Positions 52,945-63,860 of a stretch of 64,000 nt of DNA are shown here, piece by piece. The translations under genes were made by a program, and so were the position numbers. The stretch comes from Gibbsiella quercinecans (GTDB lineage: Bacteria > Pseudomonadota > Gammaproteobacteria > Enterobacterales > Enterobacteriaceae): assembly GCF_002291425.1 (NCBI RefSeq), contig NZ_CP014136.1:4464001-4528000 (forward strand), written 5' to 3'. The stretch's first letter is position 1; each line of letters begins with the position of its first letter. The notes below the pieces were generated by a model, which was not told where the DNA came from, searched no databases, and worked only from the letters and a program-made list of their open reading frames with translations.

Positions 52945-54090
52945 ATGTCCGCATACTCTCGCCCAGTGCTGATGCTGCTCTGTGGTTTGTTGTTGCTTAC
53001 GGTTTCGATTGCCGTATTGAATACTTTGGTCCCGCTTTGGTTAACCCACGCTCAGCTGTCAACCTGGAAAATCGGCATGGTGAGTTCGGCCTATTTTACC
53101 GGCAACCTGGTCGGCACTCTGACGGCCGGTAAGCTGATTCAGCGCATCGGTTTTACCCGCAGTTACCATCTTTCTTGTTTACTGTTTGCCGTAGCCACCG
53201 CTGGCATGGCGCTGTCATTGGATTTTTGGAGCTGGATGGGCTGGCGTTTCTTTGCCGGCGTGGGCTGCGCGTGGATTTGGGTGATCGTCGAAAGCGCCCT
53301 GCTGCGCAGCGGTACGCTGGCCAACCGTGGCCAATTGCTGGCTGCGTATATGATGGTGTATTACCTGGGCACCGTGGCCGGGCAAATCCTGCTTAGCGGC
53401 GTTTCAACGGAACTGATGCAGGTATTGCCCTGGGCGATCGCGTTGGTTGCCACGGCGATGTTACCGATGCTGTTTGCCCGCGTCGGCCGTGAAGACAATA
53501 CGCCCGCACGGGTCGCCGTCTGGCCGATGCTGAAGCGCCGCAGCGCGCGCCTGGGGATGCACGGTTGTGTCATCTCCGGCATGGTGCTGGGTTCGCTATA
53601 CGGCTTAATGCCGCTGTATTTATCCCATCAGGGGATGAACGATGCTCACGTTGGCTATTGGATGGCGTTGTTGATCAGCGCCGGCATCGTCGGCCAGTGG
53701 CCAGTTGGGCGCATGGCCGATCGCTATGGCCGTTTGCTGGTGCTGCGTATCCAGGTGTTTATGGTGATCCTCGCCAGCGTGGCAATGCTGAGCAACTATG
53801 GCATGGCGCCATCGCTGTTTATGCTGGGCTGCGCCGGTTTTACGCTGTACCCGGTCGCCATGTCCTGGGCCTGCGAGAAAGCGTTGCCGCATGAGTTGGT
53901 GGCGATGAACCAGGCGCTGTTGATGAGCTACACCATCGGTAGCCTGCTGGGCCCCAGCATGACCGCCATGCTGATGCAGAATTACTCCGATCGTTTACTG
54001 TTCGTGATGATTGCGTTGGTGGCGCTGGTATACCTGGTTATGCTGCTGCGCAAACCGGATCATCACCATACGCCGCTGGCTGCGGCTTGA
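52945..54090 (+). CDS. ycaD: YcaD, MFS transporter
   Basis: Major facilitator of 381 residues (E. coli 382) with twelve membrane helices. [20 protein letters not shown] start agrees with E. coli; a GTG seven codons earlier is rejected, though neither has a strong Shine-Dalgarno. MFS loop motif [14 protein letters not shown] and the paired [20 protein letters not shown] are present. Substrate unknown. Next to serS because dmsABC and ycaC of E. coli are absent. Confidence 0.93.
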   Translation: MSAYSRPVLMLLCGLLLLTVSIAVLNTLVPLWLTHAQLSTWKIGMVSSAYFTGNLVGTLTAGKLIQRIGFTRSYHLSCLLFAVATAGMALSLDFWSWMGWRFFAGVGCAWIWVIVESALLRSGTLANRGQLLAAYMMVYYLGTVAGQILLSGVSTELMQVLPWAIALVATAMLPMLFARVGREDNTPARVAVWPMLKRRSARLGMHGCVISGMVLGSLYGLMPLYLSHQGMNDAHVGYWMALLISAGIVGQWPVGRMADRYGRLLVLRIQVFMVILASVAMLSNYGMAPSLFMLGCAGFTLYPVAMSWACEKALPHELVAMNQALLMSYTIGSLLGPSMTAMLMQNYSDRLLFVMIALVALVYLVMLLRKPDHHHTPLAAA

Positions 54091-54135
54091 TAATGCGCGC
54101 CAGATAACCGGCGTATTTTATTTGCGGAATGAATA

Positions 54136-54163
54136 TGGCCCCTTGCCATAAGGAAAGGGGCCA
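54136..54163. terminator. bidirectional hairpin between ycaD and pflA
   Basis: 9-base arms TGGCCCCTT (54136-54144) and AAGGGGCCA (54155-54163) lie between convergent genes. The tail is AT-rich on the minus side (TATTCATT). Confidence 0.55.
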
Positions 54164-54175
54164 GGGCAGGGAAGG

Positions 54176-54916
54176 TTAGTAAATGACTTTATGCCCGTAA
54201 CTTTCCAGGATGCCTTTTACGCGATCCATCGTCTCGGTTGTTGGTGGGTGCACGCCATCCAGCTTGTACTCTTCCCCCATGGCAATCCATTTGTGCTTGC
54301 CCAGTTCGTGGTAAGGCAGCAATTCGATTTTCTCTATGTTGCCCATGTCTTTTGTGAACTCACCCAGCATATGGGCGGACTTATCGTCGTCAGACCAGCC
54401 GGGCACCACCACGTAACGGATCCAGGTGCGCTGATTGCGTTTCGCCAGATAGCGGGCAAAGTCCAGCGTACGGTGGTTGGACACGCCGACCAGGTTCTGG
54501 TGAATATCATCGTTCATCTGTTTGAGATCGAGCATGACCAGATCGGTAGTGTCGAGCAGTTCATCAATGACCGGATCGTAACGGCGAACAAAGCCATTCG
54601 TATCCAGGCAGGTGTTGATGCCTTCTTTATGGCAGGCACGGAACCAGTCGCGGACAAATTCGGCCTGCAGGATGGCTTCGCCGCCGGATGCGGTAACGCC
54701 GCCGCCGGAGGCGTTCATAAAGTGGCGGTAGGATACGGTGTCTTTCATCAGGTCTTCCACGGTGACTTCCGTCCCGGCGTGGGTATCCCAGGTATCGCGG
54801 TTATGGCAATACAGGCAGCGCATCAGACAACCCTGGAAGAAAACGATAAAACGTATCCCGGGGCCATCAACCGTACCACAGGATTCAAAAGAGTGAATGC
54901 GACCTTTCACTGACAT
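54176..54916 (-). CDS. pflA: Pyruvate formate-lyase activating enzyme
   Basis: Radical-SAM enzyme that installs the glycyl radical in PflB under anaerobic conditions. 246 residues as in E. coli, started at [20 protein letters not shown] after GGAGAG. The [4Fe-4S] cluster motif C-x3-C-x2-C is seen in [16 protein letters not shown]-binding [14 protein letters not shown] and [14 protein letters not shown] follow. Separated from pflB by 400 bases with its own probable promoter. Confidence 0.97.
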   Translation of the reverse strand: MSVKGRIHSFESCGTVDGPGIRFIVFFQGCLMRCLYCHNRDTWDTHAGTEVTVEDLMKDTVSYRHFMNASGGGVTASGGEAILQAEFVRDWFRACHKEGINTCLDTNGFVRRYDPVIDELLDTTDLVMLDLKQMNDDIHQNLVGVSNHRTLDFARYLAKRNQRTWIRYVVVPGWSDDDKSAHMLGEFTKDMGNIEKIELLPYHELGKHKWIAMGEEYKLDGVHPPTTETMDRVKGILESYGHKVIY

Positions 54917-55316
54917 TGCGGGAATCTCTCCAATATGGGCTGTCAAACGCAGCCTCTAAAAACCGGCTTTATTGCGGGGAGCAGGGGGATGCGATGTGGC
55001 TGCCCACAGGGGGCAAGTGAAATCATTCCTGCTAACCGGCTATTATGCCGAATCACTGTTTTGCCGGACATCCATCAAGTATATACCTGTCGTACTGCAA
55101 GTTGCAGGCGCGTTGGCTTTATTACTCAGCCTGTCGGTTCGCGGCGGTAATCTGCCGGCGCTCCGTATATCCGCTACTTAAAGTTTTATGGCAATAGCTG
55201 CCTGGCAAAGCAGACTCATGCGAGTCAGGGATGTTAATTTGGTTGTTAAAAGGGCCGGAATAGACCGGCCCTGATTTACCAGGAAGCGGGCAGGGAAGTG
55301 CCCGCTCAACAGTACC
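54917..55316. other. pflB-pflA intergenic region
   Basis: 400 bases with no gene. The right end holds two hairpins downstream of pflB, at 55286-55305 and 55251-55272 (the second is the terminator). The left part is presumably the pflA promoter; no regulator site was recognised. Confidence 0.5.
55251..55305 (-). terminator. double hairpin terminator of pflB
   Basis: First hairpin TGCCCGC/GCGGGCA uses 55299-55305 and 55286-55292, 11 bases after the stop. The second, AGGGCCGG/CCGGCCCT (55265-55272 and 55251-55258), is followed on the minus strand by TTTTAAC. The tandem arrangement suits a very highly transcribed gene. Confidence 0.75.
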
Positions 55317-57599
55317 TTACATGGTTTTGGTGAAGGTACGGGTGATAACGTCCTGTTGCTGTTCTTTGGTCAGCGAGTTGAAACGCACGGCGTAACCAGA
55401 TACGCGGATGGTCAACTGAGGATATTTCTCAGGGTTTTCCATCGCATCCAGCAGCATTTCGCGGTTCATCACGTTAACGTTCAGGTGCTGGCCACCTTCG
55501 ATAGCGGACTCATGGTGGAAGTAACCGTCCATCAGGCCTGCCAGGTTGGTTCTGCGCACATCTTCGTCTTTACCCAACGCATTAGGCACGATGGAGAAGG
55601 TGTAGGAGATACCGTCTTTCGCGTAGGCAAACGGCAGTTTAGCTACGGAAGTCAGGGAAGCCACAGCACCTTTCTGATCGCGGCCGTGCATTGGGTTGGC
55701 GCCAGGACCAAATGGCGCGCCAGCGCGGCGACCATCCGGGGTGTTACCGGTTTTCTTACCATAAACCACGTTAGAGGTAATGGTCAGTACAGACTGCGTT
55801 GGCACTGCGTTGCGGTAGGTGGTCAGTTTCTGAATTTTCTTCATGAAACGTTCAACCAGATCGCAGGCGATGTCATCAACGCGCGGATCGTTGTTACCGA
55901 ACTGTGGATATTCGCCTTCAATTTTAAAGTCTACCGCCAGGCCGTCTTCGTCACGGATGGTGGAAACTTTCGCGTATTTGATGGCGGACAGGGAGTCGGC
56001 AGCCACAGACAGGCCGGCGATACCACAGGCCATGGTGCGGTAAACGTCGCGATCGTGCAGCGCCATCAGTGATGCTTCGTAGCTGTATTTATCATGCATG
56101 TAGTGGATGATGTTCAGCGCGGTCACATACTGTTTGGCCAGCCAATCCATAAAGTGATCCATGCGTTCCATGACTTTGTCATAGTCCAGCACTGCATCCA
56201 TCATTGGCGCTTCTTTCGGGCCAACCTGCATTTTCATTTTTTCGTCAACGCCGCCGTTGATGGCGTAAAGCATGGTTTTCGCCAGGTTAGCGCGCGCGCC
56301 GAAGAACTGCATTTGTTTACCCACAACCATTGGGCTGACGCAACAGGCGATGGCGTAGTCATCGTTGTTGAAGTCTGGGCGCATCAGGTCGTCGTTTTCG
56401 TACTGAACGGAAGAAGTATCGATGGACACTTTCGCCGCGAATTTCTTGAAGTTCAGTGGCAGTTTTTCAGACCACAGGATGGTCATGTTCGGTTCCGGAG
56501 ACGGCCCCATGGTGTACAGGGTGTTCAGGAAACGGAAGCTGTTTTTGGTGACCAGGGTACGGCCGTCAACGCCCATACCGCCCAGTGATTCGGTGGCCCA
56601 GATTGGGTCGCCGGAGAACAGCTCATCATATTCCGGCGTACGCAGGAAACGAACCATACGCAGTTTCATGACCAGGTGGTCGATCAGTTCCTGAGCCTGT
56701 TCTTCACTCAGCTTGCCTGCCTTGATATCACGTTCAAAGTAAACGTCGAGGAAGGTAGACACGCGGCCGAAGGACATTGCAGCGCCGTTCTGCGATTTAA
56801 CCGCAGCCAGATAGCCGAAGTAGGTCCACTGCACGGCTTCCTGAGCGGTGGTCGCTGGGCCTGAAATGTCGCAGCCGTATTTGGCAGCCATTTCTTTGAT
56901 GTGGCCCAGAGCACGGTGCTGGTCGGCGATTTCTTCACGCAGGCGGATGGTGGCTTCCAGATCTTCGCCATTTTCCAGTTTGCTTTGCAGCGAAGTGAAT
57001 TGGCTAAACTTCTCTTGCATCAGGTAGTCGATACCGTACAGCGCAACGCGACGGTAGTCACCGATAATACGGCCACGGCCGTAAGCATCTGGCAGGCCGG
57101 TCAGCACGCCGGATTTACGACAACGCAGAATGTTCGGCGTGTAAACGTCGAATACGCCCTGGTTGTGGGTTTTACGGTATTCGGTGAAGACTTTTTTCAG
57201 CTGTGGATCCAGCTCACGATCGTATGCCTTGCAGGAGCTTTCGATCATTTTGATGCCGCCGAATGGGATCAGCGCGCGTTTCAGTGGGGCTTCAGTCTGC
57301 AGACCAACCACGGTTTCCAGATCTTTACTGATGTAGCCGGCATCGTGAGAAGTAATGGTAGAAGCGAGGCTGGTATCGAAATCAACTGGCGCATGGGTGC
57401 GGTTTTCCAGTTTGATCCCTTCCATGACTTTGTCCCACAAAGTGGTGGTGGCCTGAGTTGCGCCAGCCAGGAAGGATTCATCACCTTCATAAGGCGTATA
57501 GTTTTTCTGGATGAAGTCACGAACGTTGACTTCATTCTGCCAGTCGCCTTTGCTGAAACCTTCCCAGGCTTTGGCTAACTTCTCGTTAAGTTCGGTCAT
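55317..57599 (-). CDS. pflB: Pyruvate formate-lyase
   Basis: Glycyl-radical enzyme converting pyruvate plus CoA to acetyl-CoA plus formate in mixed-acid fermentation. 760 residues, the E. coli length. Adjacent catalytic cysteines occur in [11 protein letters not shown] (around 418-419), and the radical glycine in [10 protein letters not shown] near the C-terminus (around 734). Starts [20 protein letters not shown] after an AGGTAGGT-type site. Encoded 61 bases after focA in one operon. Confidence 0.98.
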   Translation of the reverse strand: MTELNEKLAKAWEGFSKGDWQNEVNVRDFIQKNYTPYEGDESFLAGATQATTTLWDKVMEGIKLENRTHAPVDFDTSLASTITSHDAGYISKDLETVVGLQTEAPLKRALIPFGGIKMIESSCKAYDRELDPQLKKVFTEYRKTHNQGVFDVYTPNILRCRKSGVLTGLPDAYGRGRIIGDYRRVALYGIDYLMQEKFSQFTSLQSKLENGEDLEATIRLREEIADQHRALGHIKEMAAKYGCDISGPATTAQEAVQWTYFGYLAAVKSQNGAAMSFGRVSTFLDVYFERDIKAGKLSEEQAQELIDHLVMKLRMVRFLRTPEYDELFSGDPIWATESLGGMGVDGRTLVTKNSFRFLNTLYTMGPSPEPNMTILWSEKLPLNFKKFAAKVSIDTSSVQYENDDLMRPDFNNDDYAIACCVSPMVVGKQMQFFGARANLAKTMLYAINGGVDEKMKMQVGPKEAPMMDAVLDYDKVMERMDHFMDWLAKQYVTALNIIHYMHDKYSYEASLMALHDRDVYRTMACGIAGLSVAADSLSAIKYAKVSTIRDEDGLAVDFKIEGEYPQFGNNDPRVDDIACDLVERFMKKIQKLTTYRNAVPTQSVLTITSNVVYGKKTGNTPDGRRAGAPFGPGANPMHGRDQKGAVASLTSVAKLPFAYAKDGISYTFSIVPNALGKDEDVRRTNLAGLMDGYFHHESAIEGGQHLNVNVMNREMLLDAMENPEKYPQLTIRVSGYAVRFNSLTKEQQQDVITRTFTKTM

Positions 57600-57660
57600 T
57601 GTACACCTACCTTCTAATGTGGATTTCTTTGTAAACCCGTCGCTGCGGTCATAACACAGT

Positions 57661-58518
57661 TTAGTGCTGTTGTGCGCCGCGCAGATAAATTACCCAGTAA
57701 GTCAGCCCAACCAGCAGGCCGCCGCCGATGATGTTGCCAATGGTGACGGGGATCAAATTATCAATGATAAAGTTGCTTACGGTCAGGTGAGCGAACTGCT
57801 CTGGTGTTGCCCCTACGGCTTGCCAAAATTCAGGCGTGGCGAAGTCTTTAACCACAATACCCATAGGGATCATAAACATATTTGCGATGCTGTGTTCGAA
57901 GCCGCTGGCAACAAACATGGCTACCGGAAGGATCATGGCGAACATCTTGTCCATTAGCGTGCGGCCGGAATAGCTCATCCAGATTGCCAGGCACACCATC
58001 AGGTTAGCCAGGATACCAAGGCAGACCGCTTCGATGAATGTGTGGTGAACCTTGTGGTCTGCTGTTTGCAACACATTCAGCCCCCACTGGCCGTTTGCCA
58101 CCATATATTCGCCGGAGAACCAGATTAAAGCGACGAAGAACAGCGCGCCGATCAGATTACCAATATAGACATTGATCCAGTTGGCTGCCAGTTGGCGCCA
58201 GGTAATGCGCCCACTGGCCTTGGCGATGACGGTTAATACCGTTGAGGTAAACAGATCGGCACCGCATACCACTACCAGCATCAGCCCCATCGAGAAGCAG
58301 ATACCGCCGACCAGTTTTGCCAGGCCGAAGGGTACGCCGGCGGTGCCGGTAGTTGCTGTGATATAGAACACAAATGCGATGGAAATGAATACGCCGGCAT
58401 TAATCGCCAAATAAAAAGTTTTTAGCGGGTGCTTGGTAGCTTTATAAACGCCTGCATCTTCGGCGACTTTCGCCATTGCGGCAGGTAATAACAGGTCAAA
58501 GGTGTTGTCAGCTTTCAC
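57661..58518 (-). CDS. focA: Formate channel FocA
   Basis: Pentameric inner-membrane formate/nitrite-family channel of 285 residues as in E. coli. Six helices; conserved [19 protein letters not shown], [15 protein letters not shown] and the central-histidine region seen in FNT channels ([20 protein letters not shown]). Starts [20 protein letters not shown], whose N-terminal tail binds PflB in E. coli. First gene of focA-pflB; FNR box upstream. Confidence 0.97.
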   Translation of the reverse strand: MKADNTFDLLLPAAMAKVAEDAGVYKATKHPLKTFYLAINAGVFISIAFVFYITATTGTAGVPFGLAKLVGGICFSMGLMLVVVCGADLFTSTVLTVIAKASGRITWRQLAANWINVYIGNLIGALFFVALIWFSGEYMVANGQWGLNVLQTADHKVHHTFIEAVCLGILANLMVCLAIWMSYSGRTLMDKMFAMILPVAMFVASGFEHSIANMFMIPMGIVVKDFATPEFWQAVGATPEQFAHLTVSNFIIDNLIPVTIGNIIGGGLLVGLTYWVIYLRGAQQH

Positions 58519-58585
58519 ACCAACTCTCGCTCTAAAGGGTTAAAACAACGCAATGAGATACTAGCAAAGCAGTATAGGGTAAAAA

Positions 58586-58599
58586 TTGATTTGGATCAT
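58586..58599 (-). promoter_or_regulatory. FNR box of focA-pflB
   Basis: Read on the plus strand the site is TTGAT-TTGG-ATCAT, 9 of 10 consensus positions. Its centre lies 41.5 bases before a start at about 58551, with TAGTAT as the -10. This fits a class II FNR-activated promoter, as known for focA-pflB in E. coli. Confidence 0.75.
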
Positions 58600-58935
58600 A
58601 ACGCAAGGAAGTAAAGAGGCCTAAAACCGTAAAAAAACTACGGGTAATAGTGGTATTTTATTGATTTTAAATGGAAAAATATTTTTTAATCTTTACGTAA
58701 AATTTTGAAAATGTGACGTTGTAGCCATTTTTGCGGATAAAACACTGCTGATTTTATCGCTTTTCGGAAATTAAACTTTCATCATCGTTTAATTATTAAT
58801 TTACCAATGTGCAACAATTAATTGGCGAACGGGTAAGAATGCCGGTAACTGCTTGTTTAATTAAGAAAATAAAAAAGACGCGCTAAATTCGGCAATACCT
58901 AAATTTAATTAATGTATTTGAACTTCTGGCTAAAT

Positions 58936-58958
58936 AGCGCCGGCGTAAAACCGGCGCT
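58936..58958 (-). terminator. terminator of ycaO
   Basis: AGCGCCGG (58936-58943) and CCGGCGCT (58951-58958) form an 8-base stem 13 bases after the ycaO stop, followed by ATTTAGCC on the minus strand. Confidence 0.65.
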
Positions 58959-58970
58959 GAAGGCAATGGC

Positions 58971-60734
58971 TTATGCCTGCGCCCAATAACGGCGTTTTGC
59001 CTGCTGCAGTTTTTCATAGGCAGCCAGCAGCGCCTGATGGGCTGGCAGGGCCTGTAAATCGCTATCAATGGCGAATAATCCGTTGAAACACGCCTCGCCG
59101 CTGATGGCCGCTGACGCTGTGTCTACCGCCTCCTGGCCATACATTTTGACAAACGCATGATAATATTGCGCGCTGTCGCGCTCGTCTTCCATTGCCAACA
59201 GCAGCAGCGTCTGTAAGCAACGGTAATAGTTAGCGCGTGCTGGCGTAAATACCGACGCGTTGAAATCCTGCGTCCATTCAACCCAGGCCAGCGCCTGTTC
59301 CAGATCGCCGCCGGCCAGAGCCAGCATCGCTTTGAGTTCACCCACGCGCAGCGTATGCCAGCCGTTATCTTTGCCCGGCGCGATGCCCAGCAATTCACGG
59401 ACGCGGGTGAAATCATCCAGGCCTTCGTCATCCAGGCGCTGAATCAACGCCAGATACTCTGGCGCCTGCCACTCACTGCCCGGCAACTGCAGCAGGGTTT
59501 CACGCAGGCGCGCCCCCATGCTGTTGTTGGCCAACAGTAAATCTTCCGCAGGGTAAATGTCCGACATACCGGGAACGATAATGCGGCAGGCGTATACGCC
59601 CAAATGTTGGTAATCAGCAATGTACACCTCGGCCCCTTCCTGATCGAAGATGCCCATCAGGGTGGCGAACTCTTGTTCCGTGCTGCCGCTGAACGTCCAG
59701 TCAACGAAGGGATAATCGGCATCCTGCTTGAACATGTCCCAGGAGATCAGGCCGCTGGAGTCGATAAAGTGGGTTTCCAGGTTGGCATGTTCAGCCACTT
59801 CCTCATCATCGAAGGTCGGGGCGGTAAACACGTCCAGATCTTTCAGACTACGGCCCTGCAGCAGTTCGGTGACGGTACGCTCCAATGCCACACCGAAATC
59901 CGGGTGTGCGCCAAACGACGCAAAGCAGGTACCGTTGGTTGGGTTAAACAGCACCACGCAGATGACCGGGTATTTGCCGCCTAAAGAGGCGTCATACGCC
60001 AGAATCGGGAAGCCTTCTTCTTCCAGCCGGGCAATGGCTTCGACCACGCCAGGGTAGCGGTTCAGTACCTCGGCAGGAATTTCCGGCAGGCTGATGGATT
60101 CGGCGATGATGCGGTTCTTCACATAGCGTTCGAAGACTTCCGACAAACCCTGCACGCGCGCTTCATTGGCGGTGTTGCCCGCAGACATGCCGTTGGAAAC
60201 GTACAGGTTGCCAATGATATTCATTGGGATATACACGGTTTGCCGATCGGATTGGCGGGTGAACGGCAGGGCGCAGATCCCGCGTTCAACATTGCCGGAC
60301 TGCAGATCGACCAGATCGCTGGCGCGCAGTTCTTGCTCCGGATCGTAGAATGCCTGTAACCGTTCATCAAGGATGCCGGCCGGCAGCGTTTCATCGGCCG
60401 GAATCGGGAACCATTTTTCATTGGGGTAGTGCACGAAATCGCCTTCGGCGATGCGTTTGCCCAAATAGAAATCGGCGAAGAAATAGTTGGTGGACAGGCG
60501 CTCAAAGTACTCGCCCAGCGCCGAGGCCAGCGCGGCTTTTTTACTGGCGCCTTTGCCGTTGGTAAAGCACAGTGGGCAGTCGCGATCGCGGATGTGCACC
60601 GACCATACGTGCGGCACTGGGTTAAGCCAGGAGGCTTCTTCAATATTAAAACCCAGATCGATGAGTTTTTGTTGGAAACGGGCTATGGAGTCTTCCAGCG
60701 CGGCGTCTTTACCTGGGATAAAAGTTTGCGTCAT
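58971..60734 (-). CDS. ycaO: YcaO, ribosomal protein S12 methylthiotransferase accessory factor
   Basis: 587 residues (E. coli 586). The YcaO ATP-binding fold (about 60-400) phosphorylates amide backbones in relatives; E. coli YcaO takes part with RimO in beta-methylthiolation of S12. Family stretches: TNGKGASKKAALASALGEYF, NTANEARVQGLSEVFERYVK and FGAHPDFGVALERTVTELLQ. The C-terminal part (about 430-587) is a TPR-like domain. Start MTQTFIPGKDAALE chosen over a frame 12 codons longer. Divergent from serC; E. coli's ycaP is absent between them. Confidence 0.94.
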   Translation of the reverse strand: MTQTFIPGKDAALEDSIARFQQKLIDLGFNIEEASWLNPVPHVWSVHIRDRDCPLCFTNGKGASKKAALASALGEYFERLSTNYFFADFYLGKRIAEGDFVHYPNEKWFPIPADETLPAGILDERLQAFYDPEQELRASDLVDLQSGNVERGICALPFTRQSDRQTVYIPMNIIGNLYVSNGMSAGNTANEARVQGLSEVFERYVKNRIIAESISLPEIPAEVLNRYPGVVEAIARLEEEGFPILAYDASLGGKYPVICVVLFNPTNGTCFASFGAHPDFGVALERTVTELLQGRSLKDLDVFTAPTFDDEEVAEHANLETHFIDSSGLISWDMFKQDADYPFVDWTFSGSTEQEFATLMGIFDQEGAEVYIADYQHLGVYACRIIVPGMSDIYPAEDLLLANNSMGARLRETLLQLPGSEWQAPEYLALIQRLDDEGLDDFTRVRELLGIAPGKDNGWHTLRVGELKAMLALAGGDLEQALAWVEWTQDFNASVFTPARANYYRCLQTLLLLAMEDERDSAQYYHAFVKMYGQEAVDTASAAISGEACFNGLFAIDSDLQALPAHQALLAAYEKLQQAKRRYWAQA

Positions 60735-61320
60735 GGCCTTCACTATTTTGAGCGGACGGAAACCCACCATAATACGGGCTTTTAACCTTAAGCTCCATGT
60801 ATTCCGCCAGGCGGATTAAAACCCTAAAAAATGTGAGTGTAATAATTGTGAATCAATGGGTTAGCTCTGCGGGAACATCAACGCGCGTGGCATACGCCGC
60901 GTCTAGCGCCATATTGCCAGGCGGCTCTTCCCGCCGTGCGTTTACACGCTAAATTATTCAGCAGTAGGGCTGTCGCGGCGGCGTGGCGGAATACAGCATA
61001 AAAAACCAGGCTAACCGATTGAATCATCCAGCTTCATCGCTTTCTGTGGTAAAAAATGCGGCCATACCGGCAATGCCTGCTGGGGCGTGCGCCTGGCATG
61101 CTCTGCCTGGGGGCGAATAAGCATTGCAGCCGTATGGCGCGAGTGATAAAACCGTCAGACGTGTTTTCAACATAATGAAGCGGTGTTTTGCCATTGAGCG
61201 CGATCGCTGTGGGTTGCCCTTGGGGAGCCGGCGCCCGACCAATTGCGAGACATCGTCTGGTTTCGGGCGTATTATCTAAGCCAGAACCATTGGCAAAAAT
61301 AGTGAATGTGGTGAGGGGAA
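60735..61320. other. ycaO-serC intergenic region
   Basis: 586 bases. In E. coli ycaP lies here; I see no gene of that type and no convincing frame. A GGCGG/CCGCC mini-hairpin (60920-60935) is the only structure noted. It presumably contains the serC promoter near 61260-61300. Confidence 0.5.
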
Positions 61321-62406
61321 ATGACTCAGGTTTATAATTTTAGTTCTGGCCCGGCGATGTTGCCGGTAGAAGTATTGCGTCGTGCGGAACAGGAGCTGTG
61401 CAACTGGCATGGCCTTGGTACTTCGGTAATGGAGATCAGCCACCGCAGTAAGGAATTTCTCGCCGTTGCTGAGCAATCGGAACAGGATCTGCGCGATCTG
61501 CTGAAAGTCCCTGACAACTACAAGGTGCTGTTTTGCCATGGTGGCGCCCGCGCGCAGTTTGCCGCGCTGCCGTTAAACCTGCTGGGCGATAAAACCAGCG
61601 CTGACTACATTGACGGCGGTTACTGGGCCCACAGCGCGATTAAAGAAGCGCAAAAATATTGCACGCCGAACGTTATCGACGTCCAAACCACCGTCGGCGG
61701 GCTGCGAGCGATCAAACCGATGAGCGAATGGCAACTGAGCGCCGATGCCGCTTATGTTCACTACTGCCCGAACGAAACCATCGACGGCGTGGCTATCGAT
61801 GAGACCCCGGATTTCGCTGACAGCGTCGTGATTGGCGACTTCTCCTCCACCATCCTTTCCCGCCCGATAGACGTGAGCCGTTTTGGCGTTATCTATGCCG
61901 GCGCGCAGAAAAATGTCGGCCCGGCGGGGCTGACGCTGGCGATTGTCCGTGAAGATCTGCTGGGCAACGCGCGCAAGGAAGTCCCTTCGATTCTTGATTA
62001 CACCGTTCTGGCCGAAAACGGCTCCATGTTTAACACCCCGCCGACCTTTGCCTGGTATCTTTCCGGCCTGGTGTTTAAATGGCTGAAAGAGCAAGGCGGG
62101 CTGGTGGAAATGGAAAAACGCAACCAGGCCAAGGCCGAACTGCTGTATGGCACCATTGACAGCTCCGATTTCTATCGCAACCAGGTGGCGCCGGCTAACC
62201 GTTCCAAAATGAACGTGCCGTTCCAACTGGCCGATGCCGCGCTGGATAAAGTGTTCCTCAGCGAAGCCGAAGCGGCGGGCCTGCAGGCGCTGAAAGGGCA
62301 CCGCGTGGTAGGCGGCATGCGCGCCTCCATCTATAACGCCATGCCGCTGGCCGGCGTTCAGGCGCTGACCGACTTTATGGTTGATTTCGAGCGCCGCCAC
62401 GGTTAA
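61321..62406 (+). CDS. serC: Phosphoserine aminotransferase
   Basis: PLP enzyme of serine and pyridoxine biosynthesis, 361 residues (E. coli 362). Starts [20 protein letters not shown] after GGGGAA. The Schiff-base lysine is in [15 protein letters not shown]; phosphate-binding [15 protein letters not shown] is present. First gene of the serC-aroA operon. Confidence 0.98.
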   Translation: MTQVYNFSSGPAMLPVEVLRRAEQELCNWHGLGTSVMEISHRSKEFLAVAEQSEQDLRDLLKVPDNYKVLFCHGGARAQFAALPLNLLGDKTSADYIDGGYWAHSAIKEAQKYCTPNVIDVQTTVGGLRAIKPMSEWQLSADAAYVHYCPNETIDGVAIDETPDFADSVVIGDFSSTILSRPIDVSRFGVIYAGAQKNVGPAGLTLAIVREDLLGNARKEVPSILDYTVLAENGSMFNTPPTFAWYLSGLVFKWLKEQGGLVEMEKRNQAKAELLYGTIDSSDFYRNQVAPANRSKMNVPFQLADAALDKVFLSEAEAAGLQALKGHRVVGGMRASIYNAMPLAGVQALTDFMVDFERRHG

Positions 62407-62457
62407 TTGTGTTAGCCCAATCCCCGGTGGGCGGGCTGTTGTTCCTGTATGTTAAAG

Positions 62458-62489
62458 CGGCCCCGGTTTTGCCCGGGGCCGTTTCGTTT
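62458..62489 (+). terminator. serC-aroA attenuator hairpin
   Basis: CGGCCCCGG (62458-62466) and CCGGGGCCG (62473-62481) form a 9-base stem followed by TTTCGTTT. It lies between serC and aroA and would reduce read-through, matching the known higher serC than aroA expression in enteric bacteria. Confidence 0.75.
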
Positions 62490-62514
62490 ATCAGATTTGG
62501 AGAGTGTGGTTTAC

Positions 62515-63801
62515 ATGGCTGATTCCCTGACGTTACAACCGGTTGCTTTGGTCGATGGCACCGTCAACTTACCTGGCTCGAAGAGCGTATCCAACCGGGC
62601 GCTGTTGCTATCGGCCTTTGCCGAAGGGACCACGACGCTGACTAACCTGTTGGACAGTGATGACGTGCGCCATATGCTTAATGCGCTGCAGGCGTTGGGG
62701 GTGTCTTACCAACTCTCTGACGATCGTACGACCTGTAGCGTGACCGGCGTGGCGGGGCCGTTGCAGGCCAAACAGCCGTTGGAACTGTTCCTGGGCAACG
62801 CCGGCACCGCCATGCGCCCGCTGGCAGCGGCCTTGTGCCTGGGGCACGGCGATGTGGTGCTGACGGGGGAACCCCGGATGAAGGAGCGGCCGATTGGCCA
62901 CCTGGTGGATGCCCTGCGCCAGGGGGGCGCGGTTATCGATTATCTGGAGCAGAGCGGTTATCCGCCGCTGCGCCTGCGCGGCGGTTTCCGTGGCGGTGAC
63001 GTCAGCGTTGACGGCAGTGTCTCCAGCCAGTTCCTGACGGCGTTGTTGATGACTGCGCCGCTGGCGGAACAAGATACCCACATCCATATCAAAGGCGAGT
63101 TGGTTTCCAAACCCTACATTGATATCACGCTGCACCTGATGGCAACCTTCGGCGTTGCGGTCAGCCACGAGAACTACCGTGTGTTTCATATCCGCGGGCA
63201 GCAAACCTACCGTTCCCCGGGGGAGTATCTGGTGGAAGGCGATGCTTCCTCCGCCTCTTATTTCCTGGCTGCGGGAGCCATTCGGGGCGGCACCGTGCGC
63301 GTTACCGGCATTGGTAAGAACAGCGTGCAGGGCGACACCCAATTTGCTCACGTGCTGGAAAAAATGGGCGCGAAGATCGTTTGGGGCGAGGATTTTATTG
63401 AGTGCACTCACGGTAGCCTAAAAGGCATCGATATGGACATGAACCATATCCCTGACGCAGCAATGACCATTGCCACCACCGCCCTGTTTGCCGAAGGGCC
63501 GACCACTATCCGCAACATTTACAACTGGCGTGTGAAAGAGACCGATCGTCTGGCGGCGATGGCGATCGAACTGCGCAAAGTCGGCGCGGAAGTAGAAGAG
63601 GGCGAGGATTTTATCCGCGTGGTGCCGCCGGCCAAGCTGAGCGCAGCCGAAATCGGTACCTACAACGATCACCGTATGGCGATGTGCTTCTCACTGGTGG
63701 CGCTGTCTGATACGCCAGTGACAATCCTCGATCCGAAATGTACCGCGAAAACCTTCCCAGACTATTTTGAGCAGTTAATCCGTATTAGCCAATTGGCATA
63801 A
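62515..63801 (+). CDS. aroA: 5-enolpyruvylshikimate-3-phosphate synthase
   Basis: Shikimate-pathway enzyme of 428 residues (E. coli 427) that joins PEP and shikimate-3-phosphate; the glyphosate target class I form. Start [20 protein letters not shown] at 62515 has GGAGAG at 62499-62504; the frame from 62449 runs through the attenuator and is rejected. Signature [16 protein letters not shown] and [14 protein letters not shown] are intact, with glycine at the glyphosate-sensitive position. Confidence 0.98.
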   Translation: MADSLTLQPVALVDGTVNLPGSKSVSNRALLLSAFAEGTTTLTNLLDSDDVRHMLNALQALGVSYQLSDDRTTCSVTGVAGPLQAKQPLELFLGNAGTAMRPLAAALCLGHGDVVLTGEPRMKERPIGHLVDALRQGGAVIDYLEQSGYPPLRLRGGFRGGDVSVDGSVSSQFLTALLMTAPLAEQDTHIHIKGELVSKPYIDITLHLMATFGVAVSHENYRVFHIRGQQTYRSPGEYLVEGDASSASYFLAAGAIRGGTVRVTGIGKNSVQGDTQFAHVLEKMGAKIVWGEDFIECTHGSLKGIDMDMNHIPDAAMTIATTALFAEGPTTIRNIYNWRVKETDRLAAMAIELRKVGAEVEEGEDFIRVVPPAKLSAAEIGTYNDHRMAMCFSLVALSDTPVTILDPKCTAKTFPDYFEQLIRISQLA

Positions 63802-63818
63802 TTGCCGCACCTGGTATT

Positions 63819-63860
63819 AACCCCCTGTCGGCCTTTGGCTGGCAGGGGGTTTTGCTTTTT
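63819..63860 (+). terminator. intrinsic terminator of aroA
   Basis: AACCCCCTG (63819-63827) and CAGGGGGTT (63843-63851) form a 9-base stem followed by TTGCTTTTT. Confidence 0.88.

Larger units (their letters stand above)
58519..58970. other. focA promoter region
   Basis: 452 AT-rich bases without a gene. They hold the FNR-type box 58586-58599 and an extended -10 (TGC-TAGTAT, -10 at 58563-58558) at 41.5-base spacing, consistent with the FNR-activated focA promoter. The far end carries the ycaO terminator. E. coli also has ArcA and IHF sites here; none was resolved. Confidence 0.6.
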